A stretch of DNA of 64,000 nucleotides from Clytia hemisphaerica (Eukaryota; Cnidaria; Hydrozoa; Leptothecata; Clytiidae). The stretch is taken from NCBI GenBank assembly GCA_902728285.1, contig CACVBU010000083.1:434001-498000 (forward strand), read 5' to 3'. The notes beneath the pieces are model-generated. The model searched no databases. It had not been told where the DNA came from and saw only the letters and a program-made list of their open reading frames with translations. How positions within the stretch are numbered: position 1 is the stretch's first letter; the number at the start of each line of letters is the position of its first letter. Both the position numbers and the translations under genes were made by a program. Positions 47,101 through 58,500 of the stretch are shown here, one piece after another.

Positions 47101-50100
47101 CACAGTTGACGTTTTCAGGCCAATCACATTGATCTAATGTTTTGTTGTAATGAAGTCCAGGCGGACAATTCTGGATATACGCATGACGTTGAGCAACACA
47201 TTGGATGAATTTCGTACAACTTGTAGGATGTTCGTAATTTCCGTCGTTACGCCCTTGACAGAAATCTGCTAAAGGGTTTTGGCCAGTTGGCGGTGGGGCG
47301 TTTGTTGTGGCGGGCGGCGATGGGGTTGTTGTAGTTGTAGGTGCAGCCACAGTGGTTTGTTGTGGTGCTTGAGATGATGGAACATCTAGAAAAATTTCAA
47401 AAGAGGGGGAGAATGATTTTTTAAAGAAAATACTTTAATTGATTCGTTCCAGTTCGCTTTAATTTTGGTGATACTCTGCCTTTAATTCACTAAATACAAT
47501 TTTTCATTTGCCATAGTTCTGAGAATACAAGATCGAAAAAATTTATTTACGTGGACAGTTAACATTTCTAGGCCAGTCACATTGATCTATTTTGTCATTG
47601 TAGTATAGTCCGGCAGGGCAGTTGCGAATATAGACTATTCTTTGAGCGACACAAGAAATAAATTTGGTGCATGAACTTGGATGGACGTAGTTTCCATCAT
47701 TCTTTCCTCGACAGAAATTGACGAGTGGATTTCGGGCCGTCGTGGGTTGAGGAGCTGCGGTAGTTGTGGTAGTTGGAGTTGTAGTTGTTGTTGGGGTGGT
47801 CGTTGTCGTAGTTGTTGTTGGGGTGGTCGTTGTTGTAGTTGTGGTGGTCGTAGTTGTAGTTGTGGTTGGAGTGGTTGTTGTAGTAGTTGGAGCCTGAGTG
47901 GTCGTTGTTGTTGTGGTTGGAACTGTTGTGCTTGGCGGGGGTTTAGTAGTAGAAGCTACATAATAAATATAAAAGAATGTCGTTGATTTCACTAACTAAT
48001 TTTATACAATTATGAGTTATTTCTATAGCTCCCTCAGCGTATTGTAACCAATCAAAAGGTTTGAAAACAGGACAACTCAATTCCTACGAGTTAGATCAAA
48101 AATGACGATTTCTTACTCAAACTGGGCATTACAGGAGGGCTTCCCCCTCCTATATAGCCCATGTCTAGTATACTCGTCATTGGTACTTAAAGGGTTAACG
48201 TTCACAACAGGTCATAACGTTAAATTTTGGCCTCGCTTCCTCCAAAAGATTACCGAGACGAGATTTTAAAATAAAATGCTCAGTGAGGAAAAGTTTGTGA
48301 TAAAATTGCTTTGAAATGGGGCAAGTGTTATCGTGTCATAATATGACTGGTCCCAAAAAGACCGTCTCAAGATTGGTCCGATTTCAAGGTACTCTTAATC
48401 GGTAGGGAAATCACATTTACGAAAACGGTTCTATTCTAGTTGGTTGAGTCGCAGGAGGCTTTTAAGGTCCATTTTCGCAACTATAGACGCTTTTAATTAG
48501 CGCCTCTCCAGCACCTTGAACTGACTACGCAATTCCCCTCACATGGCATGGGTTGACCCGGGCGAAGGTTCATTCACTTGCCAAGTGAACCGCTGCGAGT
48601 GGGAATCGAACTTCAGTCGCCTGTGCAGCAACCAAGGTCAATGACCACTATACCACAGCGCCGGTTATTGTTGTAGAAGTTAATAAATATCTTACGTGGG
48701 CAGTTCACATTTCTTGGCCAATCACATTGATCTGTTTTCTCGTTATAATAAAGACCAGCCGGGCAATTACGAATGTAAACGACTCTTTGAGCAACACAAG
48801 AGATGTATTTGCCACAATCTCCAGGGTGTACGTAATTGCCATCATTTTTACCAGTACAGAAACCAGCAAATGGGTTTGAATTTGTTGGTTTAGGTGTGGC
48901 CAGAGTTGTTGATGGAGAAGGTGGTTGAGTTGTAGGTGGTTGAGTTGGAACTGAAAAAAAACGTTTTGGACTCAAAGTACAGAGCACCATATTGAAATAA
49001 AATATTAAAATAACGATTTCATATCAAGATATTGAAAATCTTTTGTATAAGTTGGTTTCCAGGTATATTTTTCAACTGGAGTTAGATAACAAATTTTAGA
49101 AAGAATATGCTACCATGTTGACCTAGTTGACCAATAAAATAGCTTTATTTCACTTCGGAACGACATTGAAATGTAACCTTTAAACATGGTTCAAATATAA
49201 TACACTAGTTTGAAACAACATCTTACAAATCCTCATTCAGTGGAGAGTATAATGATATATTATTATGGAAGTTAGGGAACCGGATAAGCTGCAACCCCTC
49301 AAGTTGAAAAAGGACCTTTTTTTTTCTCTTTCATAAAATTATGAACGAGACTTAAAGGTTTTGCTTTAAAAAAAGAGTTATATCGTTTGCTAACTCGTCA
49401 GTTTTAATTTACAAGATATTGAATTGACACGGATGTGGAGCAAGATTTGTCAGAAAGAGAAAAAGAAGAACATTTTTTTGCTTATATCAGCATAATATAA
49501 CAATAGCAAGACACTGTCCTGATATGAAACATGTGTCTGATATGAAACATGTGTCTGACACTGCAACCCTGCAGATGCGAGCTACTGAGCCATGGCGTAT
49601 ACCATGACACTCGAAATACACGGGAGAACGGATGTCCTCGCAGGTGTAGAACCTCTTAAGTGTCTCAGCACACGCACAATGTCTGGACAAAAAAAGAAAA
49701 ACAAAATCATATAAAATTACCAGTTGGACAATTAACGTTAGCAGGGTAATCACAGTAGTCTTGAGCAGCGTTGTAATAAAGTCCATTGGGACATGGCATG
49801 GTGTTTGTTAGTCCACCAGAACATGCAAAATATTTGGTACACAAGCTTGTGTGAGCGTAATTCCCATCCTTCTTGCCTTTACAAAAGTTTGGACCTGAAA
49901 CGAATCAAAAGAAAGAATTGTGATGATTGCAGTGCAGTTATTAGTGTAGTAAATAAGTAATAATGTTTTTATCCACAATCTTTAGAGTTTTTAAGACATG
50001 GAATATTGGATTTCTAAACCTTTATAAGAAAATTAAAACAAGTTTCCCCAAATTTGTGGTAGCTTTCAGACGGGAATCTTATACACGTTGCACATCCCCT

Positions 50101-52264
50101 TTATCAAAACATATCAGAGGGGATGCATGCAGCCTATTTTGTATATATAGATAGAGTAGATATTTAACGTTAGAGTCAATATTTTTCGTGGATAGCCCAG
50201 TAATCTGGGACTTGTAGACAGTTTCTTGATTGTTTTCACCGGGTCCAACCGGCTCTGTTTTCTATCAACGTAACATTGGAAGGAGTAGGGATTCGAAACT
50301 CCTGGTTTTAAACATTGTCGCCTTTGACAAGGGGATATTATATATTGATCTTACCTTTGCAATTATAAACACTCTCCCAAACACAAACTCTGTAATCAGG
50401 ATCGAAATTTGTCTTATCTGGACATGTTTTGACCACGCCCAAACCATTACCAACACACTGTACAAATTTAGAACAAACAGAAGCATGGGGAACTGGACCG
50501 AGTTTATTGTTTGAGCATTCAGCTTGTACAGTTGGTGGTGTTCGGGTGGTTTGTGGGCGTTGGTTTGTTGCATAAGCATTGAAGCCAGAAGGTGCTATGA
50601 AAAAGAAATCAACATTTCGTTAAAACAAAAATGATCAGACTGGAGAGACTTCAGCCTCCCTACTTTTAAACAAATGAGATATTTTTCTCAAATTCCTATG
50701 CATATTTTATCTCATTTTGAGCTTTCAGCCTCTCCACCTCCACGGTTCTTCCGCCGGGCCTGAATGATTCTTTTGACTGTGGTCGTGACATAATTGGGTT
50801 TTTGAGAGACTAATAGGGAGGCTGGAGGTCAAAACTTCACTAGAGCTTCGAAAGTATCTTTATATGCAGAATATCCTGTACCCTTAAGTAAGTATTTCAG
50901 TTTCTCTAAAGCATGTAAAAACCTATACATACATAACCATCAGGGAAACCAGATTTGACACTTTTGCATTTCAATCAGGAATTTTTCTCAGCCCTATATT
51001 ACTGGTCATAGTATTTAGGTTAAATTCTTTATAATTTTGTAATAAAAGAAAATCTAACCTTTGCATGGTGGCTTTGCTTTGATATCTTGTGGTCTTTCAC
51101 AAGTTTTGTTGAGAGGGGCATACCATAATCCAGTGGAGCAGTTCATGATGTATGCTATGTGATTTGCACAATGGTAATATCGTGCGCAATTCGGTGGGTA
51201 AGTATACATGCCATCTTTCTTGTCCTTACAAAAGTCATCTGGAAGAAAAGTTTAAATAGCATTATTTTTGTTTCATGGCATTAGTTTTCTTTTTTTCGTA
51301 AAATGAATTTTGGAGTCTTCATAACTCGAACACGCACGGAAAACACAAATTTGAACACAAAGGACATTTTGATCATCTGGTATAAGGCTTATAGGGCAAC
51401 TGTTAAACGAACGAACGAGAAAACTTGTTCGAGATAAGGAGACATTATCTGGATGAAAGTTCAAAAAGCGTTATTTTTGTTTTATGACATGATTTGTTTT
51501 AGTGAAACAAATTTTGGACCCTTTAAAGCGATAGTATAAAATTTTCTGGATTTGTATTAAGCCAGTTATTTCGCGAAGTTTTTGTTGAAAGAATTGCCAT
51601 CTAAAATTCAAAATTCTCCAAGAACGGAGGACAAAGCAATGTATATGACACCCCTGTCTCACAGCCCCGGTGAAACTTTTTTCCTCAGTGGGGATAGAAA
51701 TTCCTATTGAAATCCCAATGGGGATAGAAATTATTTTGTTCCAAGATTAAAAAATTCAGTGGGATGGTTTTGGAGTTCAATTTTTAAACATTGAATTTTC
51801 TAGTGGGGGATGAAATCAAAGTCAATTTCCTGGTGGGGCTAAAATTCCAGGGTTTTCCACTCAACTGGGGACGAGATCTTGGCCAAACTTTCCAGTGGGG
51901 CTGGGGTCCCTGCGGGTCTGTAACACAGGGGTGTTGTATGGTAAAAAGTACTTAAAATTTGTGTTAAAATTAAAATTGAAATACAATACAATAAATAATG
52001 ACTTACCTGCTAAAACACATGAAATTGCTAAAATAAAAAAAGAAATAAATATTAATATCAAAAGTAGTATTAAAAATGTAATAAAGAAAATAGAAAAAGA
52101 ATTCCAATAAAATTATCCATATTAAGCAAGGATTCAAGCAAAATTCATAAGATGTAGTTTTCATAATCAAAGTTTTTAAAGCAACAATATAAGAAACGAG
52201 AGAAAAAATGATATAAAAACTCACCAATTCCTGCCAGCAGGAAAGTAAATAAATAAGATTTCAT
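41162..52264 (-). CDS. Secreted multi-domain chitin-binding (peritrophin/CBM14) mucin-like protein
   Basis: Fourteen exons: 52225-52264, 52007-52027, 51059-51238, 50355-50594, 49721-49894, 48696-48950, 47551-47955, 47098-47385, 45598-46752, 45100-45309, 44043-44219, 42926-43180, 41737-41925, 41162-41349. They join to 1258 residues. Exons 1-2 encode the signal peptide (MKSYLFTFLLAG, then AISCVLA). Each of the 12 later exons ends with one six-cysteine CBM14/ChtBD2 domain (for example FCRGKNDGNYVHPSSC ... CPAGLYYN ... CDWPRNVNC). Several carry Thr/Pro spacers. The exon 45598-46752 adds about 310 residues of TTTTTTLPPTT-type repeat, likely O-glycosylated. Every intron is phase 1. Such proteins bind chitin in gut linings or extracellular coats. 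The ends of two short-spacer domains are the least certain. Confidence 0.95.
42629..42870. mobile_element. GGGCTTTTCC-ended MITE with internal array, copy 1 (TSD AAT)
   Basis: The ends GGGCTCTTCCAGAAAA and TTCTGGAAAAGCCC pair, with AAT outside both. Next to them ACATGGGGGGTGGAGGATAT pairs with its inverse. The centre is a tandem array of TGTCCGGGGGGTAAAT/CAACTGATGCT units. Intronic. Confidence 0.8.
43691..43996. mobile_element. CCCCTGTCTCA-family MITE, copy 2
   Basis: Left ACACCCCATTCTCACAGGTA, right CTGTGAGAAGGGGGTGT. The interior has GATTTTTTCAGTCAGTGGGG, also found in 54353-54659. Intronic. Confidence 0.7.
44373..44699. mobile_element. GGGCTTTTCC-ended MITE with internal array, copy 2 (TSD ATT)
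   Basis: The ends GGGCTTTTCCAGAAA and TTTCTGGAAAAGCCC pair, flanked by ATT on each side. GTTGAGGATAT and ATATCCTCAAC follow inward. The centre holds about eight tandem GGATATCCAGGGGGT units with variable 10-20 bp spacers. Confidence 0.8.
45770..46752 (-). repeat. Thr/Pro mucin repeat within the chitin-binding gene
   Basis: About 30 imperfect units of 24-36 bp encode TTTTTTLPP, with variants TTTSTTTLPP, TTMTTTTLPP and TTTTTTPPP. A block of about 120 bp (46136-46255) recurs at 46305-46425, a higher-order duplication. It is coding and in frame. The opposite strand reads as a poly-Val/Gly frame, which is only its shadow. Confidence 0.9.
48420..48664 (-). mobile_element. tRNA-derived SINE
   Basis: On the minus strand the head begins near 48664 with GCGCTGTGGTATAGTGGTCA (A box TGGTATAGTGG), followed about 40 bp on by AGTTCGATTCC (B box). 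The acceptor ends do not pair as in a working tRNA. A GC-richer unrelated body follows (GGCAAGTGAATGAACC, GGGTCAACCCATG, GGTGCTGGAGAGGCGC). It lies in the chitin-binding gene intron beside exon 48696-48950. Confidence 0.7.
51648..51934. mobile_element. CCCCTGTCTCA-family MITE, copy 3
   Basis: Left ACACCCCTGTCTCACAGCCC, right GGGTCTGTAACACAGGGGTGT. Repeated CAGTGGGGATAGAAA-like words inside. Intronic, in the chitin-binding gene. Confidence 0.7.
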
Positions 52265-52365
52265 GGCGTCGTAAAAAATTTCTATAAAAAAAATCTGTCA
52301 AACCATGTATATGTGTGACCCACTACTAAGGTTTTTGGTTTTTGAGATACCTCGTCAACGAGCAG

Positions 52366-52374
52366 CTTTTTATA
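52366..52374 (-). promoter_or_regulatory. Candidate TATA box of the chitin-binding gene
   Basis: TATAAAAAG on the minus strand lies 102 bp upstream of the ATG at 52264. Spacing allows a short 5' UTR. Sequence match only. Confidence 0.4.
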
Positions 52375-54352
52375 ATCATTTGATACATTCTTTTGTTGTC
52401 TTTCAGCGCTGGCATTACGTAATGTTTATATTGTTATCGGCTGACAAGTGTTTGTTTGTTTTCATACCACGCATTCATTTATAAGACCATCTACGGAGGA
52501 GATCGTTTGCTGGGCATAAAGGTGACAAAATGTTTAAAAATACGCTCCACCTTAGTGTCTCTTTGAAGTGAAATTTGATATGGTTGTAAGGTATTGATTT
52601 ACTTCACATTATTTTTTGCGTCAAGTTTACACGTATTGACTAATCCTATACTTTCTGGGAAGTTTATCTTATTCTTTATTCTTCAAACACAGGATTTAAC
52701 ACGTCGGGCCACCTAAAAAATTCAGCGAATTGGTGTAACATTTTTGCTGAGCCTTGTGATATTTTTGCAGTTATTTTACCACAAAGTGGGGAAGGGAAAT
52801 CCTCTTATATCATGTAAGGACCTGAACACACAACAAATCTTACTGAGTGAATTGTCAGTGTCCACTTTTAATTGAAAAACTTATATCAACCTATGCGGAC
52901 CTGTTAGAAGGTTTAGGACCCCTCGGATCTAATTGATGAAAAATTTAGCAGTTCTATGAAAAGTCATGAATTGAAGGTAGGACGAATCAAATGTAGAATA
53001 AAGTTCTTGTTAGACCGGCATTTTCAGTCGCGAAAGAAGGAGAATAGACCTTACACATTGAATATAATGAAATTTTTATTGAATTTTGCTGAATTTTGAG
53101 ACGAAAATACCTTTCAGCGCCGTAGTCACCGGGATGACAACAAAGAGCACTTTTTCCGCCCCCTTGAACTTGGATTTTTCAAATTAACCCCTTGGAACAA
53201 ACCATGATTGGCCCGCATGGTGTCAATAAGCCTCAACCCCCCCCACCAAATACTAAAATGCTTCTTACAGCACCATGTAAGAACTTTTGAACACTGATTT
53301 TAACAAGTTAAGTTAATCTTTTATGTCTTTCGAACCAATTACATAACGAGAAAACAATATGGTACGAAAACAGTCTCAAGTCCTGCATAAGACCTAGTAA
53401 GGGTCACAAGAATTTTTATACTGACTTATATTTATGACGCAGCCTTTAGAAAGACGAGACCCCGAGAAAAGGTCACGTGTTTGATTACTAGATTTGAATG
53501 CTTTATCAAAATACAATTGAGCGTGGTAACCGCACTAGCGGAAATTCAGTAATCCTTTGCACAACTCCTAGGCCCAATTATAAAATCAATAAGTAAGCTT
53601 ATATTTTAGCCAAAAACTCGTCCCCAAACCCAAAAAATGAAAAGTTTGAAAAAAAATATATTTAAAAACACACGCAGGAATCCAGCCAAGGATCAAATGT
53701 GAAAATTTCACTAAAATCGTTTTTCAATCAACCCTCATTTTTGAAGTCTCCAACCTATGCCCCCGAAATCTTTAGGGACAAAGACCCGCTTGTTTAGGTT
53801 TGTGAATAAAAGCTTTACTAAGCGACCGATATTTTTGGGTGTCTCTATAAAAAAATCCACGAGTTCATTTTTCAGTTCAGTCTTAGTCTTTCTAGATCTT
53901 TCTTTACATGAAAACAACATGCTTTCTCGATAAGTTTCAAGTTTGACAGATTTTATGACGAATACAAAACATATTTGGGGAGACACAATAGAAAGACTTC
54001 TTCCTATGTTCTGAGAATCATGCACTCTAAAATGCGCCCACTTTCTCATGTGATAATCACAACCTTACTTTTTATGACTTTGACCCTTAAAATAAGATAA
54101 GACTTTTGGTGTATTTTCAAAGGAGTTTCCAAAGTTTTTAGTCCGTTTATTAAGGCAATCGAAACCCAGTCTTAACTTTTTACGAAAGTTTTTAGTAGCC
54201 CCGCGGGTTATCAAAAAGACTGGATTGCATCATCCATATATAACCTCATTTCTTGCCCTTTAAAATAACTATGAATCTGGTAATAGAATGCTGACTAGAA
54301 TACTGGCTAGCCCATTGTGTTCAACGAGATACCCAATGATGAGCTAAAGATA
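52375..54352. other. Intergenic, no gene recognised
   Basis: No convincing frame or splice pattern. An open minus-strand stretch at 53735-54049 has no recognisable motif. A C-run near 53229-53236 and scattered A/T runs are the only other structure I see. Confidence 0.5.
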
Positions 54353-54659
54353 ACACCCCTTCTTACAGACCCGGTGGGATTTTTTCAGCCAGTGGCTGGG
54401 GTGAAAATAACGGACCAAAACTCGACGGGGATTGATATTCCTATGTTTTTTATGACTGGGTATTTGAATTCCATTGTTTTCTAGCCAGAAATTTTCAGTG
54501 GGGATAGAAAAAAATAGCACAATATTTTGCAGTGGAGATTTCCTTATCTGATTATTTTCAGCAGGGACAAAAATTAAAGTATAATTTTCCACCGGGGACG
54601 ATATTTTGGTCAATTTTTCCAGTGAAAAGGGGTCCCAGTGGGTCTGTGAGAAGGGGCGT
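54353..54659. mobile_element. CCCCTGTCTCA-family MITE, copy 4
   Basis: Left AACACCCCTTCTTACAGACC, right GGGTCTGTGAGAAGGGGCGT. The interior is collinear with 43691-43996 over most of its length (TGATATTCC, TTATCTGATTATTTTCAG words). Confidence 0.75.
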
Positions 54660-54899
54660 AAGGTATATCCCCAAAAAAAGCTTCTCAGTAACTCAGTTTT
54701 TGCTATGGTAATTTTGATAAATTTTAAAACAAAGGAAAACTGGCAAATTGAATTGAGCAAGACTTCGCTATATTATCGTTATCAAAATTAAAATTTGTAT
54801 GTATAAATTAAAAGATTATCTTTCTAAATATGAAATGTCAGTTTGATATGCGTGCGATGGAATCGAGTCCAGTCGACATGATTTCACATGAATTGAAGA

Positions 54900-55510
54900 G
54901 GAGTTCTATGAATTCTCTATCCATAATTTCATAAATATATAAAAAAAAGAGAATCTCAGGACATTGTGAAATGTGGTAATGTCCAATACTACGAAAAAAG
55001 TACAGGTTTAAACAAAATTCAACAATGGCGCGACTTGACTATTTCGGGACTAATTCTCAGAAACATTTTAAAACAATGCCAAAGTCACTGTTAGAAAAAC
55101 GTATGCTTTACCTGATTCTAAATGGAGCAGATCTTAGAATTTTGGTGGTGTGAACAAAATCAGAGGAGCTTGTTCCTCCAAAATTATAGGTAGTAGAATT
55201 AAAAAATATCCCCAAAAAAATTGACTTTAAACGATAAGCCTATTCTATGAATTCTATCCATAATTCCATAAATATATAAAGAGAATCCCAGGACATCGTG
55301 AAATTTGGTAATTTCCAATTCTACGAAAAAGTGCAGGTTTAAACATATCCTTCCATATAACGTGTCTTGACTATCCTCGCAAAAGAATTTTTAAAGCAGT
55401 ACCAAAGTCTTTGTCAAACAGTCATATGATATATAGAGTAGACCTTGCAATTTGGTGGTATGACCTCAAAGAGAGGAGTTTGTTTTCCCAATATTGAATG
55501 CTGTAAGAAA
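54900..55510. repeat. Diverged tandem duplication, about 330-bp period
   Basis: Segment 54903-55200 and segment 55240-55500 share, in order, ATTCTATCCATAAT, AATATATAAA, GAGAAT, CAGGACAT, GAAATTTGGTAAT, CTACGAAAAA, CAGGTTTAAAC, ACCAAAGTC, TTTGGTGGT and GAGGAG. The second copy runs up to the 3' end of the RABGGTB coding region. Confidence 0.7.
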
Positions 55511-55531
55511 GAATACCTTCTCGAATCTCCC

Positions 55532-58500
55532 TCACAGAGCACAATAAGAATTTCTAATACCGATCCTTTTGATGACGTCAGCAGGCATACAGAAGACCGG
55601 GTCGACTTCTGCAATGGTTGTTTTGTCGTAACCAAGGAGGGAAAGGCCCGCTAAGCCGAACAGTGTGTGGAATGGGTCCACCTAAAAAGGTGAATTGAGT
55701 TTGTAAGATTTGAAGTATATTGATTTTGTTGTAAGTGCAGTTGCATTGCAATCGCTTGGGAAAAAAACATAAACCATTTCTAAAGACTGATCATCGAAAC
55801 TGGTATTCTTGAAATTCATGACGTAATCTCTATACGGAAACACCCGAAAACACCGAGTGTTTGCCACCAGTTTTTAAATTTGAACAATGACACTGGTGAC
55901 AAGCGTCCGGTGTTTTTCGAGTGCTTCCGTATAAAAGATTACGCCATGAATATCAAGAATTATCGTCCATTCTATTCGTATAAATTTGCGATGCCGGACA
56001 TTATACGTCATGTCAAAAGACGGGCAGCCGTTGAACAATGTAGTTATCGAAAATATTGTTTTAGCGAAAACTTGCAAGGGAACATTTTTAGGATAAGAGT
56101 TATTATACATACCATATCACCTGGCCTATCAGATATGCCTCCAGTTTCGTCATCTTGCGATGCTAATATGAAATTTGATAGCTTGTCCTTGAGTGAAAAA
56201 AATATTGTTTTAGAATGAGGCGCCAAATGCTTGACAGTTTCAAGTCCTGTAAAGGGGTTGGGTTTAAATTGAAACCACTTTATTTAAAGGCAAGAAAATG
56301 ACAAAATCACGAATTAGCTTATTCTCCAAAAAGTTGGTCTTGAGACCATACGCTTTAAGTTTGCATAAATTATGGTTTATGTAGCCTTTTCAATGAAAGT
56401 TTCATTTAAACATCAAAATCTAAGAAAATCCTGAGTTTTCTCGATTTCCCCTGCAATTATAGGCTTCTGCTCATCCTCTAGTGAAAAGAATTTCTATGTA
56501 GGAAGTATATCTATAGATGTGTACGATTCAAACTACTGCAATTACCAATGAAAAAGGGGCACAAAATGTCTAGAAAAATAACATTTACAACACTCGCCTT
56601 TACCTTATCGGCCCTTTTTACGCCGGCCCTTATTGGCGTTATTTTTGGGCTTGTGGCGTAATAAGGGCCGGTGTTAAAAGGGCCGGCGTAAAAAGGGCCA
56701 AAATTTTGCAATTTTTACCTAAAAGCGGCGTTAATTTTTGACCATTTTTTCTCGTTTTAAGGATTTTAAGCATGATTAGAAGATTAAAACTATCCATTTT
56801 TTAGTCTATATATACAAAAACCTGAGTTTTCCCAAATTTTTGTAAAAGCCTACATTTTCCAGGTTTTCTATGATATCTGAATGGACCACTGATCGGTCTG
56901 CCGATGACAACTTTTTTACTAATTATGATTTCTATTTTATCTCGTGAATGATAAAGCAAAAAGCATTACCTTATCAATCCAATCGATACGTCCGAGCATC
57001 TTGAGCGAAGCAAGTACCCACCATGAATAACATACATCAGGTAATTTCTCAGGGCGCCCGTTCAAACCGCCCGAGGGTAACTGGCGTTCGCAAAGCCACC
57101 AACAAAGTAGATCAGGGTTGATATGGTGCATCGAGTGAGTGATAGAGAGAACACCAACACAACAGTAAATCTGCGAAAAAGAAAACTGTCTTTTTGAGAA
57201 GCTGGTAGCCAATACACGGGGTTACTAATCAGTGATATATAAATTTGCTAATTAGATTTGGTCATTTTTTTTGATGACGTTATTGTCAATTTTGATTTTT
57301 TTCTTTCATATATTTATCGCGATTTATGGACGGTTTATTGTTAAAAACGCATTTTCGGTATTTGCCACATGTTAATCTTTTGTCCATTACTTTTATACCC
57401 AAGACGAAAAAATACCTCACATTCGAAAGGTGATAAAATTATCTTTCCAACGGTATATAGAAACCTTTTTTTAATAAAATCTTTTTGAGTTGACCCAAAA
57501 TTCTACTGGACAAATACGCTAACATGTACAGTTTTTAGCCTCTCAAAGCTAGTTTAACCTACCCCGACAATTAATTCGGAACCCGTGTTTTATTTTTTTT
57601 GAAAAATGTAAATGTAAATTGTAAACGGGATCATGCCTCAGGATTTGGCATTTTTGTGGAACCTTTTAACATTGCTGGGTTTTAATGGTAAAATGCACTT
57701 AAAATGGCATTCTTAGGTTCAGTTGCCAAACTTCATGATAGTGATATTCTTACCATATCATTCTTAATTTTTTGGCTAATTTTATTATAAATATTCTTAT
57801 AAAGTATATTCTTATAAAAAAAATCGAACGAGATAAATACAAAAGTGTGAAAATTTTGGGTTGTTTTAAAAGGTGGTGCCGTACCATGGGGTACCCCAAT
57901 ACACCGTTTAGGAGTCTCGCCATTTCACGGTACTCCATTGCAGAGGCCCGGTAAAAATGGTAGGTAAAAATGCGCACTTTAGTACTGTGAAAGGTTAGAG
58001 GAATGTAAACATTGTGAATTTTTGTCTCTCCTTTAAAGAGAATGATTTAGATGTTTGAACATGATATCAATGATAATTTTATAAGTCTCTCCTGAAAATT
58101 TCACAAAAATTCATCAAGAGGAAAAGAAGTTATGATTAAAAGGAGTTCTTTACCTACCGTTTTTCTGCTATGTTTCCTTATGAGAACCAGATGTTTTCCT
58201 ACCGTTTTTTTACGGAGGAGAGTGAATTTTCCGTGATCGCTAAAATCAAAACAATGGAAAATTGGATTGACGCGTGCGCAGTCGACACTCCTAAACGGTG
58301 TATTGTGTACCTTATGGTCTACCCCCGAAAAGAATTTACAGGCTAGACTAGAAAATAATACGCGAATGATACAACCTTACCTCTATGAAATGGGTTAATT
58401 TTCACTATTCTGATATTAATTTGTCTCCAACCACATGTCAATAAACGAATTTCATTGGTCTAAAATGATGGGATCTTTGATCAAGCCAATCAAAATGATG

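Noticed and set aside
49500-49690. tRNA-like words (GGCTCAGTAGCTCG and GGGTTGCAG) with a repeated ATATGAAACATGTGTCTG
   Set aside because: The A and B box spacing is too short for a tRNA or a typical SINE head. Too weak to annotate.
53735-54049. 104-residue minus-strand open frame
   Set aside because: No recognised motif, no splice context, and situated in intergenic DNA with MITEs. Could be chance.
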